64,000 nt of DNA from CBDFMG01 sp965221205 [NCBI: bacterium] (GTDB taxonomy: Bacteria; SM23-31). This document shows positions 1 to 9,523 of the stretch, in pieces. Both the position numbers and the translations under genes were made by a program. The notes beneath the pieces were generated by a model. The model searched no databases. It saw only the letters and a list, made by a program, of their open reading frames with translations, and had not been told where the DNA came from. The DNA is taken from the NCBI GenBank assembly GCA_965221205.1, contig OZ244870.1, forward strand, positions 62,001-126,000, read 5' to 3'. Position 1 is the stretch's first letter. Every line of letters begins with the position of its first letter.

Positions 1-819
1 AACATCAGTAATGAATTGTTCGAAAATGCCTCTGACCTTCTGGAACGGATCCCTCCAAGGTCACGGGAATCTTCAAATAGGCAATATCTGGATGCCCAGC
101 AATTCGCTGAATTAGCTCGAGAGGAAATATTATATTATCGAGAAATGAATGCCACAGTTGAAGTCAGAGACGATCTGACCGGATTAATGGTCTTAAAGGG
201 GCATTTGAAGTTAAGCTCGTTCCTCAAGATCCCGAAATCGAGAGTTGAAGCTCTTCTTAACCATGAAGTCGGTACGCACATTGTTACATTCTACAATGCA
301 AAAACACAGCCATTCAACCAATTGAACTTCGGATTAGCAGATTATGAAGAATTACAGGAAGGCTTAGCTGTGTTTGCTGAATATTTAGTAGGAGGCCTCA
401 GCGCTCCACGCGTTCGACTGTTAGCTGCACGGGTATTGGCTGCAAAACTATTGATAGATGGAGCAAGTTTCGTTGATACGTACTGGGTATTGTATGAAAA
501 ATATAAATTTGCGCAAAGAACGGCTTACGGAATCACAGTAAGAATTTATAGAGGTGGTGGATTAACAAAAGATATGATATATTTACGCGGTCTTTTGAAT
601 CTTTTGAAATATATACAGAACGGAGGAGATATACAGCTATTGTTTATAGGAAAATTCGCGGAAAAACATATTCCGATCATAAAGGAACTGCAATATCGTA
701 AATTACTTTATCAACCCCCATTATCACCCAGATATATGGCATTATCTACAACAAAAGAAAAGATCGAGCAGGTACAACGTGGAGTGACCGTGCTTGATCT
801 AATTGAAAGGAAGTTATAA
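1..819 (+). CDS. DUF1704 / QEGLA-motif metallohydrolase (KiaP/MATCAP-like), 5' end outside window
   Basis: The frame is open from base 1, so the N-terminus lies upstream; an apparent TTG start at 16 is only an internal codon. The visible 272 or so residues are the C-terminal catalytic part of the DUF1704 family, named in annotations for its QEGLA motif and related to eukaryotic tubulin tyrosine carboxypeptidases (MATCAP). The metal site is visible: NHEVGTH (HExxxH) around residues 85-95 and EELQEGLAVFAEY about 30 residues later. By family a zinc carboxypeptidase-like activity is expected; the substrate is unknown. The stop overlaps the ATP-grasp gene start by one base (TAATG), so the two are translationally coupled. 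Identification is confident, function is not. Confidence 0.85.
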   Translation, partial: NISNELFENASDLLERIPPRSRESSNRQYLDAQQFAELAREEILYYREMNATVEVRDDLTGLMVLKGHLKLSSFLKIPKSRVEALLNHEVGTHIVTFYNAKTQPFNQLNFGLADYEELQEGLAVFAEYLVGGLSAPRVRLLAARVLAAKLLIDGASFVDTYWVLYEKYKFAQRTAYGITVRIYRGGGLTKDMIYLRGLLNLLKYIQNGGDIQLLFIGKFAEKHIPIIKELQYRKLLYQPPLSPRYMALSTTKEKIEQVQRGVTVLDLIERKL

Positions 820-1868
820 TGCGAATCGGCTTTTTTGTAAATGATGTAAGAACTGAAGAGTCTACATACACTACAATACGGCTTGCGGTCACAGCGACAA
901 ACTTAGGGCATGAAGTATGGCTGATGGGTGCTGGGGATTTTGCATACGAAATTGACGATAAAATACATGCACGAGCTCGCTCAGTAAAAAAGAAAAACTA
1001 TAAATCGCTCGAAAAATATTTACATGAAATTCAGGGTAAAAGTGCTCGAGTTGAACGGATATGTGTTGACGATCTCGATACGTTGGTATTAAGAAGTGAC
1101 CCATCTTTAGAAACAGGGCATCAATCGTGGGCACAGTCTGTGGGAATAATTTTCGGCAGAGCGGCTATGCGTCACCACGGCGTAATTGTATTAAATGATC
1201 CAGACGGGCTGGCAAAAGCAATGAACAAAATGTATTTTCAGATGTTTCCGGAAGAAGTCCGTCCAAAAACGCTGATTACAAGAGATTTTTCTGAGATCAA
1301 ATCGTTTGCTAAAGATCATGGCGGAGATGTTGTTATAAAATCCTTACAAGGTTCGGGAGGTAAAGGAGTATTCCTTGTTCGCCCGGATGATCTTCCTAAT
1401 CTAAACCAGATGATTGAAGCGGTTATACGAGATGGTTATGTCGTTGCCCAGGAATATTTGCCGGACGCAGCAAAAGGTGATACACGATTATTTCTGATGA
1501 ATGGGAGACCTCTGCTGTATAAAGGAAAATATGCGGCATTCAGAAGAGTGAGGACTGGTGGAGATGTGCGCAGTAATCTTCATGCGGGAGGCAGTATTGA
1601 AAAGGCTGAAATAGGTGATGAGGCATTGAAAATTGCTCAAATAGTCCGGCCAAAACTCGTGCAGGACGGAATGTTCCTCGTCGGTCTTGACATAGTCGGT
1701 AATAAGTTGATGGAAATAAATGTTTTTACGCCAGGAGGATTAGGGAGTGCCCGGCAGTTTGAGAAAGTAAATTTCGCAAGCGTTGTAATAAATGCGATCG
1801 ACCGGAAAGTTCAATATAATAGTTTTTACAGAAGAAATTTTGATAACGTTGAATTAACGACGTTATAG
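819..1868 (+). CDS. Glutathione-synthetase-like ATP-grasp ligase
   Basis: A 349-residue protein with the ATP-grasp layout of GshB-like ligases: a small N-terminal domain, then NDPDGLAKAMNKMYF near residue 128, the glycine-rich nucleotide loop KSLQGSGGKGVF near 175, a central EYLPDAAKGDTRLF segment, and the C-terminal metal/ATP-binding EINVFTPGG. Such enzymes join a carboxylate to an amine through an acyl phosphate. A real GSH synthetase role is not proven, because no gamma-glutamylcysteine ligase is next to it. The ATG at 819 overlaps the preceding stop by one base and is preceded by GAAAGGAAG, a good ribosome-binding site. Pairing with a DUF1704 carboxypeptidase-like gene suggests that a small peptide or peptide tag is made and trimmed by the pair (inference). 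Confidence 0.85.
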   Translation: MRIGFFVNDVRTEESTYTTIRLAVTATNLGHEVWLMGAGDFAYEIDDKIHARARSVKKKNYKSLEKYLHEIQGKSARVERICVDDLDTLVLRSDPSLETGHQSWAQSVGIIFGRAAMRHHGVIVLNDPDGLAKAMNKMYFQMFPEEVRPKTLITRDFSEIKSFAKDHGGDVVIKSLQGSGGKGVFLVRPDDLPNLNQMIEAVIRDGYVVAQEYLPDAAKGDTRLFLMNGRPLLYKGKYAAFRRVRTGGDVRSNLHAGGSIEKAEIGDEALKIAQIVRPKLVQDGMFLVGLDIVGNKLMEINVFTPGGLGSARQFEKVNFASVVINAIDRKVQYNSFYRRNFDNVELTTL

Positions 1869-1913
1869 ATATGTTGAAACTGACAAAATTAATAATGCAA
1901 TGTTTCGTTTTAC

Positions 1914-2270
1914 ATGGAAAAACAGACTATATTTGGCATTATCGATGCCTATGAAATGAAAGGGACAATCACAGATGAAATGACTGAAACTATTGAAAAC
2001 CGGTTTGAAGAAATTATTCGATATGAATTGGGATATCTCGATGATCTGTTGAAGAAGGATAAACCACATAGAGCTTTCGGAAGACTAAGCAGGTTTTTGT
2101 CATTATTGAATATGACTATGGCGAAAAAGCCATCTGTACAAAAACTTTTGGTTGGATATGTATTGCGACGAGTAAACGATCTTATAGCTGAAGGAATGAA
2201 AGCAAAAGAATATCACAGCACTCTTGGAATGCCCACCGGAATATCGATTGCAATGGTGTTTAAATCTTAG
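1914..2270 (+). CDS. Small hypothetical protein, helical, downstream of ATP-grasp gene
   Basis: A 118-residue ORF, not recognised. It is rich in charged and leucine residues, has no signal peptide or membrane segment, and is predicted by eye to be mostly helical. It begins 45 bases after the ATP-grasp stop on the same strand, so it could be the third gene of that operon. No convincing ribosome-binding site precedes ATG 1914, so the start is uncertain; a later in-frame ATG at 1950 is possible. The C-terminal MPTGISIAMVFKS is the only notable hydrophobic stretch. Confidence 0.5.
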   Translation: MEKQTIFGIIDAYEMKGTITDEMTETIENRFEEIIRYELGYLDDLLKKDKPHRAFGRLSRFLSLLNMTMAKKPSVQKLLVGYVLRRVNDLIAEGMKAKEYHSTLGMPTGISIAMVFKS

Positions 2271-2424
2271 AAATGATACTAATTTAGAACAATTAGCAGT
2301 GAAAATAATATAATGAACATATCGATGAATCGAATATTTCAAGAAATGCTCTAAAGAAATAGGAGTAGGTCATGACCACCTTACTGGACGCGATTTTATT
2401 ATTAAGTTACCTTTATCTCTCAAT

Positions 2425-2488
2425 AGTAAATATTCCTTTAAAAGTTCTGTCTTTTAACCAGTTCTCTCCACTATAATGACTTATTGTA
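2425..2488 (+). repeat. Dispersed intergenic repeat, copy 1
   Basis: This stretch shares a core with 3060-3112 and, more distantly, 8936-8994. The core reads approximately TTTAAAAGTTYTGTCTTT followed by AACCAGTTCTCTCCACTA. Copies 1 and 2 flank the cold-shock gene in the same orientation. Copy 1 is followed by TTATTGTA and copy 3 by TTATTGTTA, so the similarity continues past the core. No ORF explains it. It may be a small non-autonomous or REP-like element. Confidence 0.6.
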
Positions 2489-2567
2489 CAAAACGAGGAT
2501 ACAATAATTTGTATCTTCCCTTTTTTTAAGGAAAGACTAATAATTATTCGTAACTTGTATTATTATC

Positions 2568-2596
2568 TTGACTATAGGCTAAATTATGCGTATATC
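2568..2596 (+). promoter_or_regulatory. Candidate sigma-70 promoter of cold-shock gene
   Basis: TTGACT at 2568-2573 is followed after 17 bases by TATATC at 2591-2596, a fair -35/-10 pair. Transcription would begin near 2603 and leave a leader of about 60 bases before the GTG start, shorter than the long cold-shock leaders of E. coli. No experimental support. Confidence 0.4.
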
Positions 2597-2663
2597 AACA
2601 ATGCTAAGTTATTTAGCATACAATTTATTAGTAACATGAACAAATAGTTTAAGGAGCTGTACA

Positions 2664-2867
2664 GTGGCAAAAGGTAAAGTAAAATGGTTTAATGACAGCA
2701 AAGGATATGGTTTCATCACACAAGATAATGGTGAGCCAGATGTCTTTGTTCATCATACTGTCATCGCTGGCGAAGGATTTAAAAGCCTCAGCGAAGGTGA
2801 TGAAGTTGAATTTGAAATCTCAAATGGTCCCAAAGGTCCTCAGGCAAGCAATTGTGTAAGATTGTAA
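2664..2867 (+). CDS. Cold-shock domain protein (CspA family)
   Basis: A 67-residue single cold-shock domain protein of the usual family length. RNP1 (KGYGFITQ) and RNP2 (VFVHHT) are intact, and the opening [16 protein letters not shown] is typical of the family. Such proteins bind single-stranded RNA and DNA in the cytoplasm and melt structured mRNA. The start is GTG at 2664, preceded by AAGGAG at suitable spacing. It is monocistronic: a promoter lies about 70 bases upstream and a strong terminator follows. The flanking dispersed repeats are unusual. Family certain; cold induction not shown. Confidence 0.95.
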   Translation: MAKGKVKWFNDSKGYGFITQDNGEPDVFVHHTVIAGEGFKSLSEGDEVEFEISNGPKGPQASNCVRL

Positions 2868-2891
2868 GCTAAACATTAAAACCATACGTGT

Positions 2892-2925
2892 TGCAAAGGC
2901 AGCTTTTTTTAGCTGCCTTTTTGCA
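2892..2925 (+). terminator. Rho-independent terminator of cold-shock gene
   Basis: AAAGGCAGCT at 2895-2904 pairs perfectly with AGCTGCCTTT at 2911-2920 around a T-rich loop, and a short T tract follows. It begins about 25 bases after the stop codon. Confidence 0.85.
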
Positions 2926-3059
2926 TTATTGGGTATAGCATCTGCCTGGAATGCAAAGAAGATTTTTTGGAGATTATTTGAAAAATATATAGTCTGTTTA
3001 CCGGTAGGTTCTGTCCTACCGGACTTGAACTCGTTAGTACGTCGCCCTTGTCTATCAAA

Positions 3060-3112
3060 AGTAAACATTCTATTAAAAGTTTTATCTTTCAACCAGTTCT
3101 CTCCACTATTAA
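3060..3112 (+). repeat. Dispersed intergenic repeat, copy 2
   Basis: Close match to 2425-2488 over roughly 45 bases, identical over AACCAGTTCTCTCCACTAT. It sits on the other side of the cold-shock gene, 38 bases after a perfect hairpin. Confidence 0.6.
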
Positions 3113-3291
3113 TATTCATGAAAATCAGCTTTATGCCACGTTGGTAACATTTCAGATATCTCCTTCAACTTAAAATATTGACATTCCATTAAAATACAAA
3201 TACGATATAAGTAATTTTTATTATGCAAATAATTCATTGAGCACTTACTTTCAGCATTGCTGATCCTGTCCTCAGGATTAGCTCAATAAAA

Positions 3292-3384
3292 AGAGTTGAA
3301 ATACAGGGTGCCCCTATTGCTGCTGGTTTACACTCTCTTCAATTCGATGTTCAAGAAAATTTTCATTTCTCAGGAATTACTTAG
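3292..3384 (+). pseudogene. Possible remnant of a C-terminal sorting domain
   Basis: The frame reads RVEIQGAPIAAGLHSLQFD then VQENFHFSGIT and a stop. The pattern (A)AGLHxxxFD...SSGIY is typical of the C-terminal FlgD-like/type IX sorting domains of exported FCB-group proteins, where it is followed by FYRL. Here the frame stops right after SGIT and nothing upstream codes for the expected mature protein. Weak evidence; it could be a chance resemblance. Confidence 0.3.
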
Positions 3385-3536
3385 TTGTACTTATCAAAAA
3401 CTGACCCACCAGATATTATTTTCCTACTCATAGCACTCATTAAATTAGATGTAAATCGGGCATTCTAAGCACTATTATTATAGTTAAATATTAATCTGAT
3501 AACTAAACAGTAACTTACCTATCATAAATTGCAAAG

Positions 3537-3579
3537 GCAAAAAAATAGCCCTTTATGATCAACCATCAAATAAAGGGTT
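3537..3579 (-). terminator. Minus-strand rho-independent terminator
   Basis: Read on the minus strand, AACCCTTTAT (3579-3570) pairs with ATAAAGGGCT (3556-3547) and a run of seven T follows. It is about 115 bases past the stop of the lipoprotein gene ending at 3693, which it probably serves. Confidence 0.6.
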
Positions 3580-3692
3580 AATATAATCTGAATCTGTGAA
3601 CCAGATTTGTGAATATGCGCTGCAAGTAAGGAACTGGGCTCCTCATGCTGTATGATTTGCAATCCTTAAAGTATTAACAACAGCCATGCATT

Positions 3693-4517
3693 TTATGGAT
3701 ATGGCTGAATTGTCAACCTCATACCTGTGTATTTCCCATCAGGCGCAATTGCCGGCAAGTTATATTCCGGATTGGTGAAAATAGCGTAGACAGCAGAATC
3801 ATGTTCCTTCAATTTTTCTCTTGTATTTAACTTCCACTCCCGACCAATCTGATCTAAACGTCCGGGATAATCCTGTGCTCCTAAGAAAGACGTAAAAGCC
3901 CAGTAAATATATTCAGAATTCTGGCAATCGTAATTGCATGTTTCATCATAATACGAATACCAAGCTCCTTCAGGATACATTTCCGGCGGATCCATAAAAC
4001 GTCCTCCTCTCGCCAAATCCATCGCATTTGCAATCTCGGTGCCGGGTACTCTGCCAAATACGTCAGGATATGCACCTCCCCATCCGTAGTCTGATACCAT
4101 GTGCAGGATTTCTTCCAGCGCACCATCGAAAACGCCTTCCTCTTTCGCGTTTGATCGTGTTTCCTCGTCATAGAGATTTTGGCCTCTTGGACGTAATTCT
4201 CTAGGAATATTCCTTCCTTCACCTTCTGTCTTCGTCATGGTTATAGCGCCTTTCTCTCTCAGCAGAGCTTCGATGATCTTCGAGTTGTCAGGTTCGCCAT
4301 CCTCATCGTTATCAATATATCGGGCAAGTACGCCGGCTGCATGGAGTAGTTTGTCGTTTCCTGTAGTATTCGTTGCATAAATAGGCACCCCAAAGACATC
4401 CACCATCTTAGTGAATGCTACTTCAACCTCTGAATTCTGCGCAGATTCATTTGAACAATTAATAGTCATGACTAACGTACATATAAGCGTTGAAACATAA
4501 ACGATTCGTGACATCAT
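3693..4517 (-). CDS. Lipoprotein with EEILH motif, paralogue of the RTX-tailed protein at 27861
   Basis: A 274-residue exported protein. The N-terminus (CTLVMTINCSN) is a lipoprotein signal peptide, so the mature protein is probably membrane-anchored. The body shares a pattern with the protein at 27861-29081: a helical ARYIDNDEDGEPD segment, then EEILHMVSDYGWGGAYPDVFG, DLARGG and an aromatic SEYIYWAFTSFLGAQ. The EEIxH core looks like a metal-site helix, but there is no HExxH, so protease activity is not claimed. No named family is recognised. It is preceded by an AT-rich spacer and followed by a terminator, so it is probably monocistronic. Confidence 0.75.
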   Translation of the reverse strand: MMSRIVYVSTLICTLVMTINCSNESAQNSEVEVAFTKMVDVFGVPIYATNTTGNDKLLHAAGVLARYIDNDEDGEPDNSKIIEALLREKGAITMTKTEGEGRNIPRELRPRGQNLYDEETRSNAKEEGVFDGALEEILHMVSDYGWGGAYPDVFGRVPGTEIANAMDLARGGRFMDPPEMYPEGAWYSYYDETCNYDCQNSEYIYWAFTSFLGAQDYPGRLDQIGREWKLNTREKLKEHDSAVYAIFTNPEYNLPAIAPDGKYTGMRLTIQPYP

Positions 4518-4669
4518 GTCTTCTCCTCTGTATTTATTTGACTTTTATATAATGGCTCAATATACAACATAAATAAGTGATTATTACGAAAATAATTTCT
4601 TCTTACGTGGTGTTTTTTCTAATTCGACCCAGAAACAATAAAAGCATTTTCTTCTTTTGGACTTGCAAT

Positions 4670-6027
4670 TCAACGAATCAGCAAAATTTCTTTATTTGGC
4701 GGCTCAATCCATTCAACTCCCTGGCTTGTTACAACTTGAATATTTGAAAAATTAATGGACATTGGAAAGCCTGGCCTTTCGGGAAAGTTCGTATGGACCG
4801 CATATTCAAAAGCAAAAATATGATTCTCCGGAATTACCAAATGCCACCGGTTCCGTCGAAAATCCGAAATAGATGGTCCAATACGATTCAATATGTCGTG
4901 ATCTCCATTATTGCAATTATTACCAATAGCGTGGAGATCAAGGTAATATTCTGCAACGTCTTATAGTCTTCTGTGCCAATATCTTGAAATGGTGTATAGA
5001 TATAGCCTGCCTCTTCCATTATCTGACAGAATAGCTTGCAAGGATTTCCCGGCGGTCATGCCTACCTTTACATTTTTTCTCATAATTCCTTGAGCTTTTT
5101 TCCCCTGGTCCAAGGCATATTGTATACTTTCGGGAACACTTGTTTCGCCTTCTCCTAAAATATATGCATGAATTTTTGTATCTGTTTCAAAATCCATATA
5201 GTTTCCCTATTCACTACTACCTCCTGTACCACCAGTAAAAAAATCACCACGCTGAAAAACATATTCCGGGTCATTAATCCAAAATCGTGCGTCCGGCGGA
5301 GCAGTACGTTTGGATTTAGCGGAATAGTATATACGGCTCCCCCTACATCCTTAATCCTTGTTACACCCGGAACAATTGTAGATAAATTATGTAAAGTACG
5401 CTGGCGCCACAGAACCAATACTTCGGCATGTGCAGCTACTTCCCTGCTCGTTCTTCTTGTCAGGTAATCTGTAATGACATTTTCCGCAGATACAATTCTT
5501 TGAGAATATTTTGGCCATATAATCTCTTCCAATTTTAAATATTCAGAATAGGAAATTCCATCTGCAGTAGATATCCATGAAGATGTATTGACGGTAATCG
5601 TTTTTGGATAGCGCTCGGCAACAAATTGTGTTAATTTGTCAAATACCCCAGGTTCATGATCATAACCGGCGATAGCTCGTGCAATCTCGAGAGAGCCGCG
5701 CACGTCAATATTTTCAACAGCTCCAGTTCCACCAAACACTGCCCGCTCAATTCTGTTCCCCAAGTCTGTAAAAATCAAATAACCGGAGGTTGCTCAAAAT
5801 TGAGGAACCATTGGATCAGGATCCCCGGAACGAGTGACATGAATCCACATGTCTACATTATTGTCACGCATGGCTCCAGGCAGAATGAAGTTAAGTTTTT
5901 CGTTTCTCATCGGACGAAGTGCTTCAGCATCGGTATCCGGTGTACGCCGCGGCAGCGGTTGTTGTGCATTGGTAACAGGTACTGCGAGTATCACAGATAT
6001 TAAAAGTATCATTGCTCGTGCTATCAT
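4670..6027 (-). pseudogene. M24-type (Xaa-Pro peptidase-like) gene, copy A, broken
   Basis: Last of three tandem copies. It begins at ATG 6027 after GGGAGGATGCT with a signal peptide (MIARAMILLISVILAVPVTNA). The frame is cut by TGA just after VPQF, where copies B and C have a glycine codon (GGG or GGA). It then runs through SAENVITDYLTRRTSREVAA, typical of the M24 region before the catalytic domain, and breaks again near 5330, 5200 and 4900-4960. The C-terminal piece (FAFEYAVHTNFPERPGFP, GVEWIEPPN) corresponds to the end of the M24 pita-bread fold. At least one nonsense and about three frameshifts make an active enzyme unlikely. The family call is by recognition only. Confidence 0.65.
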
Positions 6028-6129
6028 AGCATCCTCCCTTATAAAATAACGACGGCTTATTGTTACTATCTATTTATTAATAGTATCAATTGTGGTTGGT
6101 CAATGCAATTATTGATTTTCCCTTAAGAG

Positions 6130-7374
6130 TTAATGAATCAGTATAATTTTCTCATTTGGCGACTGAATAAATTCAACTCTTGAGAGGTTGACCGAAAAGC
6201 TGACATTGAGGGAGCCACTTCTCGAAAATTACCAAACGTATGATTATCAATGGAAAATCCTGCAACATCAGTTCCTTTGCCAACGAGTTCCCTCTAGATC
6301 ATTTTATAATCTTCAATGCCAACATCTCTAAAAGGTGCATAAATATAGCCTTCATCCTCCATTAGTTTGACCATAATATCCAATGATTCTTTGGCAGTCA
6401 TGCCGACTTTCATACCTTCCCGCATAATCCATTGACCCGCTATCGCTTTATCATGGACCTTTTGTAAAAACTCTGGAACTTTCGTTTCCCCTTCTCTCAA
6501 AATATAACAATGAATTTTCGTATCGACATAAAAGCCTATATAGTTAACATCCATATCAAAAACAAATAAATCACCACGCTGTAAAACATAGTCAGGATTA
6601 GGAATAAAATACTTGTATCAGGTGGAAAATCTTGTGCGGTATCCTCAGGTTTGCTTGTTGCTGAATAGTAAACCGGGCACCTTCGTTCACCCGGCCACCG
6701 GCTTCCCATATTGTTGTTACACCCGATACGATTTTGGTTATCAATTCTAATGTTCTCTGGCGAGTCATAGCTAATACTTCAACCTGCGCGGCAACTTCAC
6801 GAGCGGTCCTTCTTACTATGAAATCTGTAATGACATTCTCTGCAGACACAATTCTTTTGGAATATTTTTGCCCTAAAATATTTTCCAATTTCTGATATTG
6901 GGTATGTGAAATCCCATCGGCTACAGGGAGCCATTCGGAAAAATTAACTGCAATCGTTTTGGGATCACGTTCGACAACAAATTCTGTTAATTCATCGTAG
7001 ACATTTGGTTTATGATCATAACCTGAAATAGCTAGTCCAAACTCGAGAGAGCCTCGTATATCAATATTTTCGACAGCTCCTGCGCCACCCCCGAACATAG
7101 CACGCTCTATCCTGTCCCCTAAGTCTGTAAAAATCAAAAACCCTGAAGTTCTCCCAAATTGCAGAGCCATTGGGTCCCAACCTTCTCGACTAACCTGAAT
7201 CCACATGCCCACATTGTTATCGCGCATGGCTCCAGGCAGAATTAAGTCAAGTTTTTCATTTCTCATCAGACGAATAACTTCAGCTTCCGTTTCCGGTGTA
7301 CACCGTGGCAGCGGTTGTTGAACATTGGCAAAAGGTATTGCGAACATCACAGATACCATTACTCGAGCTATCAT
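6130..7374 (-). pseudogene. M24-type peptidase gene, copy B, broken
   Basis: Middle copy. The best start is ATG 7374 after AAAGGAGGACATT, not the longer frame to 7416. It has a signal peptide (MIARVMVSVMFAIPFANV). The N-terminal half is intact up to RFTIQQQANLR, then frameshifts occur before PDYVLQRGDLFVFDMDVNY. TAG follows DYKMI, where a glutamine (CAG) is expected. The catalytic-histidine region survives as IDNHTFGN, but about 45 residues before the final VEFIQSPNEKIILIH are missing and the tail is out of frame. Damage differs from copies A and C, so the copies decayed independently. Confidence 0.65.
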
Positions 7375-7476
7375 AATGTCCTCCTTTATAAAATAACAAC
7401 AGCTTACTGTTAACATTTAGTTATTGAAAGTTGCGAGTGTGGTTGGTCTTTGTATTTTTTGATTTTCGTCTAAGAC

Positions 7477-8750
7477 TTAATGAATTAGTACAATTTCATC
7501 ATTTGGAGGCTGAATCCATTCAACACCCCTGTTAGTTACTACTTGAATATTTGAAAAATTAGTAGCAATCGGGAAGCCTGGTTTCTTAGAAATGTTAGTA
7601 TGGACAGTATATTCAAATGCAAATATGTGATTCTGCTGTATCTTCGAATGAAATGTGTCTGGCCGAAATGCAGCCATTGAGGGACCGGTCTCATTCAAAT
7701 CACTGGGATTATTACCTATACTGTGAAGATTAATGTAAAAACTTGACTTATCAGTATGAGCGAGTGCCTTCTGTATTATCTTATAGTTTTTATACCAATA
7801 TCAGGAAGTTCTACATATATATAACCCGCCTCTTCCATAGCTTTGACTATAGCACTCAAAGATTCTCCACCGGTCATACCTACTTTTACATTTTTTCTCA
7901 TAATTCCTTGAGCTTTTTTCCCCTGATTCCAGGCATGTTGTATACTCTCAAGGACACGTGTTTCTCCTTCTCTTAAAATATATACATGAATTTAAGTATC
8001 AACCCTAAAACCCATATAGTTATACCCAACACTATAAGCAAAAAAATCACCGCGCTGGAGAACATACTCAGGGTCATAAATCCACCACCTGTGATCTGGT
8101 GGAGCAGTTCGTTTAGATTGTGCTGAATAGTAAATCCGTACTCCACTCATGAGATTGCCTTTACGGATATCCTTCGATGCTGTTACACCCGGCACAATAG
8201 TAGATAATGTTTCTAAAGCGATCTGGCGAGCCATTATCAGAGTATGGATCTGTGCAGACACTTCTCCGCTTGTCCTTTTCAATTTCACATATTGGGTATA
8301 TGAAATCCCATCTGCTACCGGGAACCAATCGGAAAAATTTACGGCAATGGTTTCTGGATCGCGTTCAGTAACAAATTCTCTTATTTCGTCGTAGACATCG
8401 GGAATCGTAAATCCCTGCCTGGGATCCAAGATTGTTATAATGATAACCGGCTGAGAACCTTGTACGTCAATATTTTCAACAGCTCCTGCATCGCCAAACA
8501 CAGCTCGCTCAATCCTGTCTCCCATGTCTGTGAAAATCAAATAACCGGAGGTCTTTCCAAATTGCTGAGCTAATGGATCAGGATCTCCGGGACGAGTTAT
8601 GTGAATCCACATATTCACATTATTGTCACGCATAGCTCCAGGCAGGATCAGGAGGCAAAGAACTTTCGCATCGGTCTCTGAAGTAAGTCCTTTTGACTGT
8701 GTATTTGCACTATATACGATGAACAAGACAGATATTAAAAGCATTATCAC
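7477..8750 (-). pseudogene. M24-type peptidase gene, copy C, broken
   Basis: First copy in transcription order. The ATG used by copies A and B is lost; the first usable codon is GTG 8750. Compared with copies A and B it lacks about 7 residues before ILPGAMRDN and about 29 residues (the ENVITD region) before RTSGEVSAQ. TAA replaces the lysine codon after GFRVDT (AAA in the other copies). One G is missing after GIK, shifting the frame before IIQKALAHTDKSSFYINLHS. The C-terminus (FAFEYTVHTNISKKPGFP, GVEWIQPPN) is well preserved. Homology to copies A and B is clear, so the damage can be read exactly. Confidence 0.65.
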
Positions 8751-8935
8751 TCGAGCGGTCAGACTTTACAATATCATACTTCCTGCAACAAAATGATTAT
8801 AAATATTAAACAACATGGGAGTGTGTTGTAAAAACATTTGTGGCACTCTTATTGAGATAATGAGGTATGCAATTAACTTTTACAAGCGAATTCTGACACC
8901 AAGTATTAGAGTGGAACCCGTTATGAAGTTACCTC

Positions 8936-8994
8936 TAGTAATTACCCTTTTAAAAGTTTTGCTTTTATCGGGTTCACTTCACTAAGTTATTGTT
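8936..8994 (+). repeat. Dispersed intergenic repeat, copy 3 (divergent)
   Basis: Shares CCTTTTAAAAGTTTTGCTTTT and a degenerate GGTTCACTTCACTAAGTTATTG with copies at 2425 and 3060. More diverged, but the order of blocks is the same. Confidence 0.45.
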
Positions 8995-9329
8995 ATTTGC
9001 TTTTCCGGAAAATTATTAATGTGATATTTTCCATTATTCTTCCGTTAATAGTTTTCGATTTATATATAGATGCCAAAGTCCCCAAAGACCATAGAAGGAT
9101 ATAAGTGAAAGTATAATTGACAAAATGAAATCTTGGAGCATTCTTGGCAAAAAATACAGTTGACAACACAACAATTGGCCAATAAACGATTATTGCCAAA
9201 ACACCGGTCATTGAGAAAAATCAAAGTCCCAAACTCATCCATCCACAGGGATCTCTGGATGAGACAGATTTTCTCGCACGATGCATCTGGTGCGGTGAAG
9301 GTGTAATTAACGACATCGATTTCACCCAA
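8993..9329 (-). pseudogene. Possible decayed small membrane protein
   Basis: Two overlapping minus-strand frames together look like one protein. One (9060-9329) reads GEIDVVNYTFTAPDASCEK and SLWMDEFGTLIFLN. The other (8993-9211) has two hydrophobic segments, VLAIIVYWPIVVLSTVFFA and FTYILLWSLGTLASIY. A single shift near 9200 would join them. Not recognised as a family; it may also be spurious. Confidence 0.25.
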
Positions 9330-9523
9330 CCAAATGTTATATCTACTATTTTTGTGGTATTTACTGTTTCCCCAAACGGTTTAAACACTGAATATACCCA
9401 CTAACTAATTTCCGTGTTTTTCCTATGAAATTACTATAGTGTTTTTTATATTGATTGGAAATAATTTGTGGATGCTCATCTTATTTTTCGAACTATAATT
9501 CCGGGTGTTTCTCATGATGAAGA

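Larger units (their letters stand above)
2926..3692. other. Gene-poor spacer with hairpins, repeat copy and remnant ORF
   Basis: No intact gene is supported. The spacer holds a perfect 8-bp hairpin CCGGTAGG/CCTACCGG at 3001-3022, repeat copy 2 at 3060-3112, an imperfect hairpin near 3257-3281, a possible sorting-domain remnant at 3292-3384 and a minus-strand terminator near 3537-3579. The ORF starting at 2929 looks like chance coding. Confidence 0.6.
8751..9523. other. Gene-poor spacer with repeat copy 3 and a decayed membrane ORF
   Basis: No intact gene is supported. Repeat copy 3 lies at 8936-8994 and a broken membrane-protein ORF at 8993-9329 (minus). The remainder to 9523 is AT-rich with no recognisable feature. 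Confidence 0.5.

Noticed and set aside
3881-4222. 113-residue minus-strand ORF inside the lipoprotein gene
   Set aside because: Alternative frame of the same strand with no motif; the 3693-4517 frame has a signal peptide and homology to 27861.
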